Source: Symsagittifera roscoffensis (lineage: Eukaryota; Xenacoelomorpha; Acoela; Convolutidae). From it: a DNA stretch of 64,000 nt. The DNA lies in NCBI RefSeq assembly GCF_963678635.1, contig NC_087066.1, forward strand, positions 1,508,201 through 1,572,200, in the 5' to 3' direction. The stretch's first letter is position 1. Every line of letters begins with the position of its first letter. Positions 10,801-24,200 of this stretch are shown here, piece after piece. The notes beneath the pieces were generated by a model. The model was not told the origin of the DNA. It saw only the letters and a list, made by a program, of their open reading frames with translations, and made no database searches. Both the position numbers and the translations under genes were made by a program.

Positions 10801-12257
10801 CTTATTTTAAATTCGGCCAATTAAACACTGAATTCAACTGGAAAATCAAAGAAAAATTTTAACCATTGCCATATACGATATAGCTTCAGCGTGAAAATAA
10901 TCTTTCGTTAAACGTGCAAAAATAATACGTTGAACGCTTAAACGTGGCAAGATAGTGAAGCCCTTTAAGTATAATATAATAGATTAATCATTGGCATTTT
11001 CTACAATATTGACCCAAATTTAAAGCAATGGATCAACGAATAAGCTTTTAAATCCACTGTGAAATCTATAAATTAAAATCCACTATCGAAACAGAAATCA
11101 TTCATATGCTTTCGCACAATTTTCGCTTTCGTAATTGGCGTGCGTAATTTACCTAACTTTTAGCAGATCGATTTGAATTGAACTCAGAAAGTTCACATAT
11201 ACCAAGTGCATTCATAAATGCATTAATATGTATGAATTAACGTCTGTAATTATTAGAGCATTTTTAGACTTTTTCCTGAAAAACAAATCATCAAGACTCA
11301 AAAAGTTGAAAATCACTTGCTTCTTTTACATTTAAAAACGCGTATTTAACATTCAAACATGCTAAAATATGTATTTTGGCTGAAATATATTTTCGACGAG
11401 TTCTTCACACAGAAAAAAGTCGATGATCCGATTTCAAAATGGGCGGGAAAAACCCGCTCTACGGAATAGTCCCTTCCACTCATTCGGCTTGATTTTCAAT
11501 TTTTGTTCAGACCACTGTCGTTGAGATTGATTTGAAATAGGGAAATTGTCCACTAGTAAAATTCTCTCAAAAGCCCGTAAGTGGTCCACTCGAATGCAGG
11601 ATTGCTGACGAAAGCTTGTCGATATTTTGAGGTTTAGTGTATCAATTCAAGCTGCCCATTTATATGTAAAAAAACTGGTTGAAAGAACTTTATTAGAACT
11701 AATAGTTTAAACAAGGCCAACATACTGTTGGAAAAGAATCATGGAACGCAAAAGACAACAAAAAAAAACACTTTAACATTTCAGGCAAAAACTATATCGT
11801 GACCTTACATTTTCCTGTTTGATTGTAAAGTTTGCCTTCTTTTTAAGAAAGGAAATGAACTGAAATTCTAGAAAATCAAAAGTCAAACAGCGAAAAAATC
11901 AAATTTGAGCTGAACAAACTTTCCTGAAAAAAAAAACAAATCATCACGCCCTGTAATAGAGACTTAACTACGTTGACTCTTGAACATTTCGAGCGCCAAA
12001 AACAACCACAACGGAAATTTGGGAGGAATCTGAAAAGTTAAAGACACAATCTCAGAATTGAATCTGTTTCTGCTATGATTGAAAGTTCCAATGTTCAACC
12101 TCAGATGTATTGCTGAAGCATGTCAACCCAGAAGCTTCGGACTTCCCTTCGTTTTATCACAGCAGTCACAGACATTTTCTGGTTCGACGGGCATAAGCAG
12201 CATCTTGTATGCCTGTCTTGACGAAACTGCTTATGTATCTGTTTGTTTGTACATGTC
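10801..12257. other. Intergenic DNA between LIG1 and MED18, with MITE fragments
   Basis: About 11000-11350 and 11930-11990 carry fragments of the ~460-bp MITE family described at 15462-15923: the 'agtgcattcataaatgcat' segment and a degraded 'gacttaactacgttgactctt' end. The region also holds the MED18 3' untranslated sequence; an AATAAA on the minus strand near 11690 may be its poly(A) signal. No other gene is seen. Confidence 0.5.
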
Positions 12258-15200
12258 TCATCTGTGCTCTATCTTGTCCATGGTGATCAGTGGCTTCAAA
12301 TGTTCCACAAATGCCTTCAGTTCATCCCCCACCTCATCCTAAACACAGAGCAGACACCTACTATCACTTAAGGTCAATCACACAAGAAGCAGCTCACAAT
12401 TGGAGTGCAGCTAGAATGCTATGACTGTGATTTAAACCGCACTCAAAAGGTAACACTACTTCTACCACTATTACTGTTGCTGCTGCTGTAGCTGTGGTGA
12501 TTCATGTGGAATACATATGCAGTGGTATTCAACAAAAAAATTTGCTTAACTAGTTTAAAAAAAGGTTTGTAAAAATTAAACCTATAACTAACTTGTAAAT
12601 GATTAAAAATAAGTATACATTTTCAACTGTAAATGTTGGTTGTACCTGTGGGAGGTGTGTGGGTGCAGTGCACGATGCCTCCACCAGGAGTGTGGAGGGG
12701 AACACAGGCTGCAGATGTCTGTCCAGATAGGTGGCCCTCATGTGCATCTCACACTCCTTCTCACCCTCTGCTCCTGCACCAGCCGTCACTCGGAACACTC
12801 TGCTCACAGTCACTCTCAGTCTACACAAACAAGACAATGATAGACCTAATCCAATACTCCGCACTAGATGGCTAGCTGATCTTGTACAAATCTATACGCC
12901 AATTAAGACCATTCAAACATCTACGAACTTGAAACATCTACGAACTTGAAACATCAGCAAAAAAAAATTGAGAGAAAAAAAACCACTTTTTTGTCGCATT
13001 AACTTTTGCAGTTACAAAACTGATTGTGAATGGAACATTATTATTAAATACGTGAAAAAAAAACAAAGTGTTTCATCAGTCAATACATGAGATTATATAA
13101 GACTCTCCTTAAGAAGTAAGGGGGAAGTTGGTTGTTGGTAGAGCCTACCCTTTATAAGTATTAGAATTTTTCCTCTAGTATGCATTTTTCAATTAATTTG
13201 TTTGATTTGGTACAGGTTTTCGTCATAAAGATGATTTTTGGAATTACCAAGTTCAAATTTTTTATTGATGTAAATAGGAATGACCTACAAAGAAATTCGG
13301 CTTTACACAATTCTGGCAGGAGAATTGAGCCGGTGCGATGATTAAAGCGGAAATTAGAATTCGGAAACTGCAGGAAGTTAAATGTTCTAATTCTGTTTTG
13401 GCTTAATTTATAAAGATATTGTGTTGATCTGTAAGTGATTTTAACTCACATGGGAATTCTGTGTTTTTCCCTCACATATGTGACAGAATCTCTTATGATT
13501 ATGTTCATGACAATTCGTATACTCCATTTTATTTGCTTTCCCAGCTTGTCTTGAATTTCTTCAGTACAACCATTCAAAAGCATGCATCGGTAGTGTAAAG
13601 GGATTACTTCAGGGGCATTGAATAAAAGGATTCTGGTTCGTAGAGAAATTTCATCTCTTAAGCATTTGATTGTTTGGATTGCACTAGCCATCTTCTGTGC
13701 CACTTTGTTATATTCTTTTTAAAAAAGTTAAACATGCATCTATATTAACACCGAGAAACTTGACTGATTCAGATATTTTGACTTGGTAATTTCCTAAATG
13801 CAGCTTGCAGTTTCCTATGAGTTTTTGTGATGGAGCAGAGAAAATGGCGAACTGAGTTTTGTCTATATTTATTATTAATTGGTTTAAATGAAAATATGAG
13901 AATATTCTGCTGAAAATGGATTCAATGATTTGTGTTGCGGATATCGGATTTGAATGGAAACTTGATCTGGCATATCATTGACATATAAGTTAAACGGCAG
14001 AGGTCCTAGTACAGTACCCTGAGGTACACTTTGCTGCTGTCTGTTTTCTAGAAAAGAACTTACCAGATCAGTGGCTGATGTTTCAAAGCCAAGATTCCTC
14101 ATTTTATGTTTTTCGAGGACGGGATGTGATAGCGAATCAACTGCTTTCGAGAGATCTAAAAATGCCGCTGCTGCTACATTATGTTTATCAAGATGGAATC
14201 TGATTTTTTCTGTTGAGCATAAAAGAGCATTATTGGTCGAATAACCGTGCCTAAACCAAATTGTTTGCGGTTTAGGATATTATTATCAAACAAAAATTGA
14301 TTTATAAATAAAACTTGCTTCAAACATTTTGTGTGAGTAACATATTTGAATTGTAACTTTTTGGTATCAGTTCTCAGAGCAGTAGGTTTGGTGGACATTG
14401 AAATTGGAGGCTGCGTTTTTATAGACGCCTTAAGTTGAAAACTTGTAATTAAGCAAGTCAGCTTTCTTTTTATTATCATTGATTAATTTACCAAATGAGT
14501 TCCGCAACTCATTCATCTGGATAGTTTGCTTCACTGTATTTCTCATGGAGTTGATGAAGTTACATTGCTTTTTGGGACTCTCAACATTCTGAAAATTGCT
14601 TTCATCTCAATCTTGTATAAAAATTTGAGATGATTGTTGTATCGATCTCTCGCGCGTTTAAAGGTTCCATAATCTAAAGCAGTTTGTGAAGACTGCAAAC
14701 TTCTTAGTGCAATTTCTTTTTCAATCTTGATGATTTGTCTATTGAATCCATACCTTTTATAGATAATTGAAGTGGTGGTTTATTACGGACAAACTTCTTT
14801 TAGCTACAAGAGGTTCCTTACAAAGAGATTAGGTTGTGATAATATAATCCAAGAGAGACCTGCTGAGTTATATGTTGGCAACGTTTTACTTGGACAAGTT
14901 ATATGGTTTAATCAAACCGCTGAGAAATCTGGCTTCTGCTTTGTTGAGGTGATTGATGTTGAGATCTCCAAGGATAGTCAAATCTCTTGCTTCCGAAGCT
15001 ACATAGTCAATACATTTCAATGCGTCTTCAATGAAAATTTATGTGGACTGTAAGAAAGAGCTTTTACCTGCCTTTTTGATTGCTTTGATATGATTGGATT
15101 TAATTTTACCCAGATGCCTTCGAAGTGGGAGGGACGTAAGAAATTTAAGTCTTCCCGGATCGTACGGTTAAGATTGCTTAGATTCTAGAACTCTTTATTG

Positions 15201-18200
15201 ATCTGATTTCAAAATAAACACTACTTCAGCTCCACAATTTTCTGTCACATGTTTCACACAGAGAGGCGAAGTGGCGCTTCGCAAACACAAACGTGGAAAA
15301 TGCAAAATAGAGCTCTGAACAGGCAAAACTAAATGAACTAAGTAAAAAATTAAAATACACCTTAAAAAAAAATCTTTTGTTGAGACTAAGAGTATCATGC
15401 TCTCACAACTCCTCCACACACGCTTGTAATTTAACAAACATCGCCAATCGAAGATTGGAAAAGAGTAATGAACGAAAACAAACATTGAAAAAAAAACACT
15501 GATTTTGTTGAAACCGTTCGAATTCCAAAGAAGAAAATAAATGTCCTTTAGACTCTTTAAATTTCTAATACTACTTATGATTTGTGCTTTTTTGATAAAA
15601 ATTAATCCAACTTGAGAAAAATGGATCAACAGGTAAAAGTTTTATTCCACTGGAAAATTAAAAATAAAATTCTACTTTCGAAACTCCAAATCGTTCACAT
15701 TTTTTGCTCCATTTCCATGTTTGTATTTGGAGAGTGCTATTTACGTCACTTTCAGCAGATGATTTTCAATTGAACTCAAAAAAAGCATATATACCTAAGC
15801 GCATCTATAGATGCATCAATAAGTAAGAATGCATATCTGACGTTATTAGAGGCTTTTCAGACTTTTTCGTGGAAAAAAAATCAGCAAGACCTACATAAGA
15901 GTCTTCACTACGTTCATTACTCTTAAACACTAGCTACCACTAAGACAGCTACAGTTACTATCAAATTGCCAATATTATGCAGCAAAAAAGGAACCAAAAA
16001 TGAAACTATTTAAATGTTCCGGATTTGAATATCCGAACTGTTAATTAGGAGTCTCACGTACTGGTATCTACGCGACGGTCGCTTGGAAGTAAAATAGCAG
16101 CTCAGCCTATGTTCAAAACAAAAAAGCCATAAATCCCATTACTGAAACTTTTGAAGGCCGTAGAACGTGAGATTGAATGAAAAAAGACTAACAAAACATG
16201 CAGAAAGCTGCAAAAAATTTTCAGTGTCGCAAAAAAAAATCAATTTCCCTACATTTTCATAATACATGACAGGTTTTTTCAAACACGACCTAACACTAGC
16301 TAAAAATAAAGCAATATAAAGCAGCAACATATGTCATTAAATTGTTTATGCTTAAATATGATTAAATTGAAATAAACCAAAAGTGCCACCAAATGAGCAC
16401 TTTTATTAGCGACTTAGGTTAGAAAAAAAACTGTTGATACACCACGCTTCGCTTGTGTAAATAATGAAAAAACTCTACTCTAAGTAGAAGCTGAAGTCTA
16501 CTGAGACAAACTAAGAAACATACATCAGAGAGAAATACTGCTACAGAGAGAGTGATATATGACCATAGAAGAATGGGAACACACCTGTCTTTGACGAACA
16601 CGTTTCCTTTGAGTACTAGATGGAAGTCCAGTTTGAAGCCCATGTCCTCCAGGAACTTGTGTGCCCCTTCCCCCCTCTCCCTCTCACCAGTATGTGGGGG
16701 AGTGAGTGCGACAGTGATGACAGTCCTACTCACTGTCGGCTTGCTCCTATCCCTCGCCCCTTCATTCATGCCCTGATACCGCAACTGGTAGGCTGAGGCC
16801 ATCTGGTCCGACAAACAAGATCTGCGCAACCTAACTCCAATTGTAGCACCACCCATCCCAAATTGAGCTAAAAAACATGCGATTACTAACTTTAACACAG
16901 TAGCGTCATTTCGCAAATACAAGCAACAAAAACGACTAACTGCTCTGAAAACTCAACCAGCCTGCAAAAGAAAAGACTCTGCGACAGCGGGCTATTGATT
17001 CCACTGTCTCTTGCATTTTATGCAAAACATATTGAAATTCCGCTAGACCACTCGGTCACACTTTTTTGATTATTAAGTAACTTGGCCCCAACGAATGCAA
17101 TTCTAAGAACTTGAAAAAATCTACAGAATTGCATTTTTATGGCGATTAATGCAGGTTAGTAGTAGTAGTAGTAGAAAGACTTCAATTTCCTATTAAAGGA
17201 ACTACAGAACAATTACACAAAGATATCAAAAAAGACTTTAGTGAAAATAAAAATTTTAGGACAATTAAATTAAAACTGGTATAATATTTTTGTTCAAGCA
17301 ATGCAAGTACGACATCTGCATTTTAAAGATCAGATGCAAGTTCGCATAGGATCATAACATGTTGCTGTTCGCCGAAAAAAGGCAATCGCATTTCATTTTC
17401 ATAGCTGTTTGAGGGTGTTATCAGGTTGATGTTGAAGATTTCACAGAAATCGTTGACACAGAAAACAACTATCGAAGAAGGAAGGGTATGATTGCCCTTT
17501 CTGAGAGTATCTCCGATTCAATTCAAGATTCGATGCACTGCGGAGACTGTAAAGGTTTAACAGAGAAAAAATAGTCAAATGGCAGACAATTTAAACCGAT
17601 ATTGATCGCCGTAAAAAATCGCAGATCTTTTCCAATAAGCTGATAAGAGATCGGCATAGATGGGATTTTTTTAGAAGTTCTGTGTAAAAAACTGAAAGAC
17701 CAGTTGAAAGTATTTTGGCTGAGATATTTTCGCTCCGTTCAAGTTTGAATGTAATTGTATTCCAAGATCAGCAACAGAGCTCTGCTTTACAAATTCAATG
17801 TTACAAAGAAACATTTTAAATTGTGAGCTATTGATATGAAGATAACAGCATTTGACGGAATTGAAAGATAGCTCATTTCCACAACTTCATAGCATCAAAA
17901 TCATCTTGAAGAATGCTGTTGAGTGATTCACCTTGAGCTACTAGTTTTGTATCATCAGCATAACAGTTACAACTGGATAAGGAGTGTAGGTCAAGATGTC
18001 ATCGATATAAATTAGGAATAAAAACGGCCCTAATATGCTTCCTTGGGGTACACCACTAGTCACTGGCCAAACACTAGTAAGTGTTCCATCAATATTCACT
18101 CGTTAGTAGTGATTAGCTAAATAAGATGATAATAAGTCAATAAAATCATTGTCAAATCCAAAAGTTACCAGTATCTCAATAAGAAGGCAATGCTCTACTG

Positions 18201-21200
18201 AGTCGAAGATTTGCTGAAACCGAGATACACTACTCCGACTTTTCTACCGCAATCTAGACTTTGGCATAGTTGGTCGAGAAAAACTAATAACTGAGTGACA
18301 ATCGAGTTCCCTTTGCGAAAGCCATGTTGACGAGTTAATCCTGTGTTGAATCTTTCAACAAATAAAGTTGAACAAAATTTTTTCAAGAATGAGAGATAAT
18401 CTTGGCAACAAGGAAATGGGACGGCAGTTTTTAATAAACGCTTTTGATTCATTCTTGTGAATGGGAGTGATGTATGCACATTTCTAAAAGTTTGACCGCT
18501 TCTTTGTAATCAGAATGTGATTAAAGAGAGCATAAACAAAGACAGATTTCATGTCGGTCACTTCGGAACGCAATTGAAGGTAATGAATCACAGACTGGTG
18601 TCGATCTTAGTGGTGACCGACATAAATGTTCGGAAATATCAGCTGAAGTAAAATTCAGCCCCATTCAATATGACAGTCACATTATGACAAAAACTATGAG
18701 AGCGACTGAAGGTAGTTTTGATGTAGACAGAACTGAAGTATTCATTGAAGCGCTCGGCTTTCTCGTAATTCATTCACTGAAATTGCGAGAACGGGAAAGA
18801 AGAACTGTCTGATTTAGTTCAATAAAACGCTCCCTTTCATCTTCTAGTCTATCGATTCGAGTTAAGTTTGTGGCGCGATGTCTAGCACTATCGAGCATAT
18901 TTAAATTATGAACAGTTGACGATACAGTAAAAGGAATAATTTAAATTTTTCCTTCAATTTGTGCTGATTGAGTAGCTTAGAGCAGTCAAGGCACGACGTG
19001 AATACCGAAAGTAAAGAAATCGAAATTTTTGTCATAACTAACTTGCAAAAAACTTCTGCTGAGTTGTAACGACTGAGTAAACTTCTGCCTATTATATGAA
19101 CTGAGGCTAAAACAATTTTTCTCCGAATTCTGTAATATAGAGCGGATGTCTTGATAAAGTAGCACAGGATAATGGTTTGAAAGCTCTTCATGTAAAACAA
19201 TTTAACCACAGTTATCAGCAATAGTAACAAAGATCAGATCTAGAATGTTTACTTGTTTATGAGTCGCATTGCGAACGATTTGAGTAAATGAGCTTAATTT
19301 GTGATCAGAATGTGATTAAAGAGAGCATAAACAAAGACAGGGTTCATTTCGGTCACTTCGGAACGCAATTGAAGGTAATGAATCACAGACTGTTGTCGAT
19401 CTTAGTGGTAACCGACATAAATGTTCGGAAATATCAGCTTAAAGTTAAATTCACATCATTCAATATGACAGTCACATTATGACAAAAACTATGAAAGCGA
19501 CTGAAGGTAGTTTTGATGAAGGCAGATCTGAAATATTCATTGAAGCGCTCGGCTTTCTCGTAATTCATTCACTCTGATATTGCGAGAACGGGAAAGAAGA
19601 ACTGTCTGATCTAGTTCAATAAAACGCTCCCTTTCATCTTCTAGTCTACCGATTCGATTTAAGTTTGTGGCAGGATGTCTAGCACTATCGAGCATATTTA
19701 AATTATGAACAGTTAACGTTACAGTAAAAGGGGTAACTTAAATTTTTCCTTCGTTTTGTGCTGATTGAGCAGTCAAGGCACGACGTGAATACCGAAAGTA
19801 AAGAAATCGAAATTTTTGTCATAACTAACTTGCAAAAAACTTCTGTTGAGTTGTAACGACTGAGCAAACATCTGCCTATTATATGAAGTGGTGCTAAAAC
19901 GATTCTTCTCCGAATTCTGTGTTATAGAGCGGATGTCTTGATAAAGTAGCACAGGATAATGGTCTGAAAGCTCTTCATTGAAAACAATTTAACCACAGTT
20001 ATCAGCAATAATAACAAAGACCAGATCTAGAATGTTTCCTTGTTTATGAGTCGCATTTCGAAGGATTTGAGTAAATGAGATTCATCCATTAAAAGTCTAA
20101 AAAAACTTTGCTCGTCACAGTGATGACTGATGGCAGTATCCCAGCAAATCGAAGGCATGTTATAATCTCCCATGAGTAAAATTTGTAAAGATCCGTATGA
20201 AGGTAAACTACGAATGAGAGCTCAAGTTGGGAAGATTGGATGTAAAATTATGAACCACGAGGAGGAAGATAAAAGAAAGCTGTACAGTAAAGGTTTGACT
20301 CGAATTCGAACAGAACACTAATAAAGGATTCATAAAAAAACTAAGTATTTTGCAGTTGGTTAGAAAATTATCGTGAAAGGCAATTAAAAGGCCTCCGTGA
20401 TGACCAGAAGCACGATCGATGCGGCAAACACAAGTGTAAGAATGGCTCAGAAAAAGGGAGGATTTGCTAATAGACAAAACAAGCCATGTTTCAGTTAAAC
20501 AAACAATTGTAGGGTTTTGTACGCGCATGGCATCTAGAATCTTCAATCTTTTTTCAATTCTAACCAAACTTCAGTTTAACAGATAAAAAGAAATTGCGGA
20601 GCCGGTTAAATGAGAGTATAAGCCAGATACATCATTTTGTAGTCAAGAAGATATCTCAATCACTTTGTCTCCGTTGATTTTGTATTTCTTCACTGGGATT
20701 TCAGTTTCTTTTTATTTTCGCTTTTGAGTTCGGACTAAAAAGTGATTAGCTTGTTCAGTTGGTGTGAGATCAGGGTTTATAGAAAACAAAAATGTAATCG
20801 TTTCTAATTTACAAAATGTACTTGAATCTTTCTTGCTTTGAACTTTGATTTGATTATAAATTAGTTGGTTGCACGTGTTTGGTAATTCAGTTTTGTATTT
20901 ATTTTGAGTTTTGGTTTTCAATTTCTTTCCCGGAGTTTTCCTGATTGCATGTGAAAAGTTGAAGTCATCTAAGATGGTTGTCAATTGTCAAATTGGCATA
21001 TAACACTCGGCCTCATTTTGCAGTTGCAAAATAAATTAAGAAAAAAGGGGTGGGGGTAGTTCCTACTTATAAAATTTAAAACGCTGGCTTAGCGGTCGTT
21101 TAAGTGTCAGTTGAAGTTATCGGCTATGGTTGTCGGCGCAAGGCTGCTTAGGGGTGAGGCTCTCATTGTCGTGAATCTTCGTTTGCTGGTTGATTGCAAT

Positions 21201-24200
21201 AATCCGGACTAACAGGTGCTAGTCTAATGGCTGGTATTGACGCAATTTTGTCTCTTATTTTGACGAAGTAAACGCGGATCTGATCATCATCGGTTGGTTT
21301 GTTTCCTGTGATCCGTCCAATTGGCCAGAGTCCTCGTGGCGTCATATCCTGAAGAATCTAGACAATTTCTCCTATTTTGATAGGCGGCGTCTTCTTTGTC
21401 CATCGTTGTCTTTGCAGTAGTGTTGGGATAAACTCCTTCATCAAGCGTTTCCAAATATGGGTTGCGAGTTGTTGGGCGAATTTCCATTGTCGACTGAGTG
21501 TTGAGGGCTGTTGGGTTTGTAGAGGTGGCATGCTGGCATGCGCTCTCCCGAGAAGAAAATGATTTGGGGTGAGGGCTTCAACATCATCGGGCGATGCTGA
21601 AACTGTAAAGATGGGTCTTGCGTTCATGAAGTGTTCAACTTCGCAAAGAACGGTGTTGAATATGTCGTCTGTTAGAATCTGGCTTCCTATGATGGCATAG
21701 AACGAGTCTTTGACTGATCTTATGAGTCGTTCCCATACACCTCCGAAATGAGGAGCATAGGCAGGGTTGAAGGTCCATTCAATCTGATGGTTGGCGTAGA
21801 ATTGTCGTGTAACATCGGCGTCGAAGTGTCTCTTGAGTTCTTTTTCGGCTGCAGTGAAATTTGTACCATTATCAGAAACAAATTTGGCTGGTTGTCCTCT
21901 GCGAGCGAAGAATCGTCGTAAGGTATTGATGAAAGCGTCGGCTGATTGGTCCTGGCACATCTCAAGATGTACGGCTCATGCTGTTAGGCAAGTCATTATA
22001 ACGCCGTAGCGTTTTTTGTAGTTTCCTGCGGTTTTCGAAGCAAACGGTCCAAAGAGATCTAATCCCGTTTGTTGAAACGGGAAGGGTTTATCTTCTGGAA
22101 ATCTGAAGGCGAGTAGGGGCGCAAGTTCCGGCTGTAGTCCAGTTGCCTGTTGTCGTCGGCAGTCGTAACAGTTTTTTATGATCTTGTCAATGTGTGCGCG
22201 AACACAGAGAATCCAATACTCGTTTTGAAGAATATTTTCCAAGTGCTGGCGTGGCGAATGCTGGTTGTCTTTGTGGGTTTGTCCTATAAAGAGGTGAACT
22301 GCTGGGTGGTTTCCATCAAGGATAATCGGGTGTTTTATGCAATAGTCCAATTGAGATTTCTCGAGGCGTCCACGTGCTCGCAAGAGTCCGTCTCCGTCTA
22401 GAAATGGTGATAGGTGTCGAAGTCTGCTAGTTGTGTTGATTCGTTTATTTTGTGTCAATGCGTTGACCTCTGGTTTGAAGCAGTCTCGTTGCGTCTACTT
22501 AAGATAAAATTCTTTGCGGCAATCATGTTGTTGCTGGTCAGTTCGGTGATCGGGCTTTCGTTGCGGGACTGTAGTCCTTTATCTTTAAAAATCTTGGCGG
22601 CACGCATCACGTATACAGTTGTTCTGAGAATTCTTGTCCATTTGGAGAATCTGCTGTAATCGATGAAGCTTTGTTCTGTCTTTTCGGTGGAAGCTTGAAA
22701 AGCTAGCATTGGGGTTGTTGCTATTTCATCCATTTGTCCAGTTTGATCGTTGAGTTGCAAGGTATCCGTATTGGCGTCGATTAACTGTAGCTTTGGCCAG
22801 TTGCATTCTGGTTCACATATGAATTTTGGTCCGGTGAACCATCTTGACTTGTTACTGAATTCTGATAGGGGTATTCCACGGGTTCCGTCGTCTGCTGGGT
22901 TTAGGGTTCCTGGGCAATGATTCCATTGACTCGCTTGGGTGCTTTCCAAAATTTCTGCAACTCTGTGAGCCACAAAAATTTGATGTCGTTTATCAGATCA
23001 CTGTATCCATTGAAGCGCTGTTGTGGACTTGCGAATGAACTTTGCGAGGCGAGCACCATAAACTGCGGCTTGTAGTTTCAATTTAGTTATTGTGTGTTGT
23101 TTTAGAGGAGCCACTCGAGCTTTTCCTAGAACAAAGGCGGTGCAGATTTGCCGAGTGGCACTGTTGCTGTATACATGAAGATCGACGTTGTCGTAGCTGT
23201 ATCCAAAATAGTGTCGGGGTATTTCCACTAACTGCAGATCGTTTCTCTCGTCGAGAAGCTCGAACTGTTCAGGTATCATTTCTCGTGTAATTTGGTCGTC
23301 CCACTTCATTCCCTTTCTCCAAATTGCTTGCTGGATTATTCGTAGTCGAATCGTAATAGGTGCTGCTATTCCAATTGGGTCAAAGATTGAGGAAGCTGCG
23401 CGAAGTAGGTTCCGTTGTGTAGGTTTCATCTGGGCGAGTTCGTGTAGTTTGTCAGTAGTGAAGCTGAGTGTATCGTTACTTACTCGCCATCGTATTCCGA
23501 GAATTCGCTTGAAGATTTTGGGGTCCTTGATTTCGTCTATGGTGATGGATCTATGTTCCTCTGGTATTGTTTGCAGAATTTTATGATCCGTAGTAATCTA
23601 CTTCGTCAGGTTGAAGCTTCCTTGTTGTAGTACGTGTCGAAGGTTCTATGATTTTCACTGCGGTGTCGATGTCGTCGGTGGCTTCGAAGAAGTCGTCCAT
23701 GTAGAAGTTCTCGTAGACAAGTTTTTTGATGTGGGGATGGCTTTCAGCATTGTCGTCTGCGCAAGTTCTTAATGCGTAAATTGCACAAGTAGGAGAACAT
23801 TTGGCTCAAAAGATGAATCGAGTGTACTCCAAAAATTCGGGTTCTTCCGCTCCCCAGAGGAAACGAAGAAATTTTCTGTCTTCGGGGTTAACAGAAACCT
23901 GCATATACATCCCTTCAATGTCGGCAGTGATGGGATGCTTTTCTTCGCGAAATCGGGTAATTACTCCTAGTAGATTGCAGAGCAAGTCAGGTCCAGTGAG
24001 AAGCATATCATTCAGACAAACTCCTTTAAATTTGGATTTGGCATTGGAAACACGGCGAAAATTTCCTGGCTTGTTTGGGTTGATTACGCCATGTTCAGGT
24101 AAAGTCCATCCTGTTGAAGGTATTTCGTCTGGTTCTAATTTCCGTATGTAGTGCTTGCTGAGATCCTGGTCAATTGTATTCTGGTAGAGAGCCAACTTTT

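Larger units (their letters stand above)
17900..20781 (-). pseudogene. LINE, endonuclease and reverse transcriptase part, in MED18 intron 2
   Basis: The 3' portion of a non-LTR element whose ORF1 start lies on the far side of the BEL/Pao insertion. Left of that insertion the ORF1 tail reads 'PDLTPTEQANHFLVRTQKRK' (about 20720-20780). The endonuclease region includes 'NPTIVCLTETWL' and 'RASGHHGGLLIAF' (20208-20567). Reverse transcriptase includes 'QHGFRKGNSIVTQLL' (18300-18350), 'GVPQGSILGPFLFLIYIDD' (about 18005-18060) and 'CYADDTK' (about 17945-17965). Stops, frameshifts and an internal duplication break it. Confidence 0.8.

Noticed and set aside
21976-21978. TGA as a recoded sense codon in integrase
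   Set aside because: TGA is used as the normal stop in LIG1 and MED18, so a nonsense mutation is simpler.
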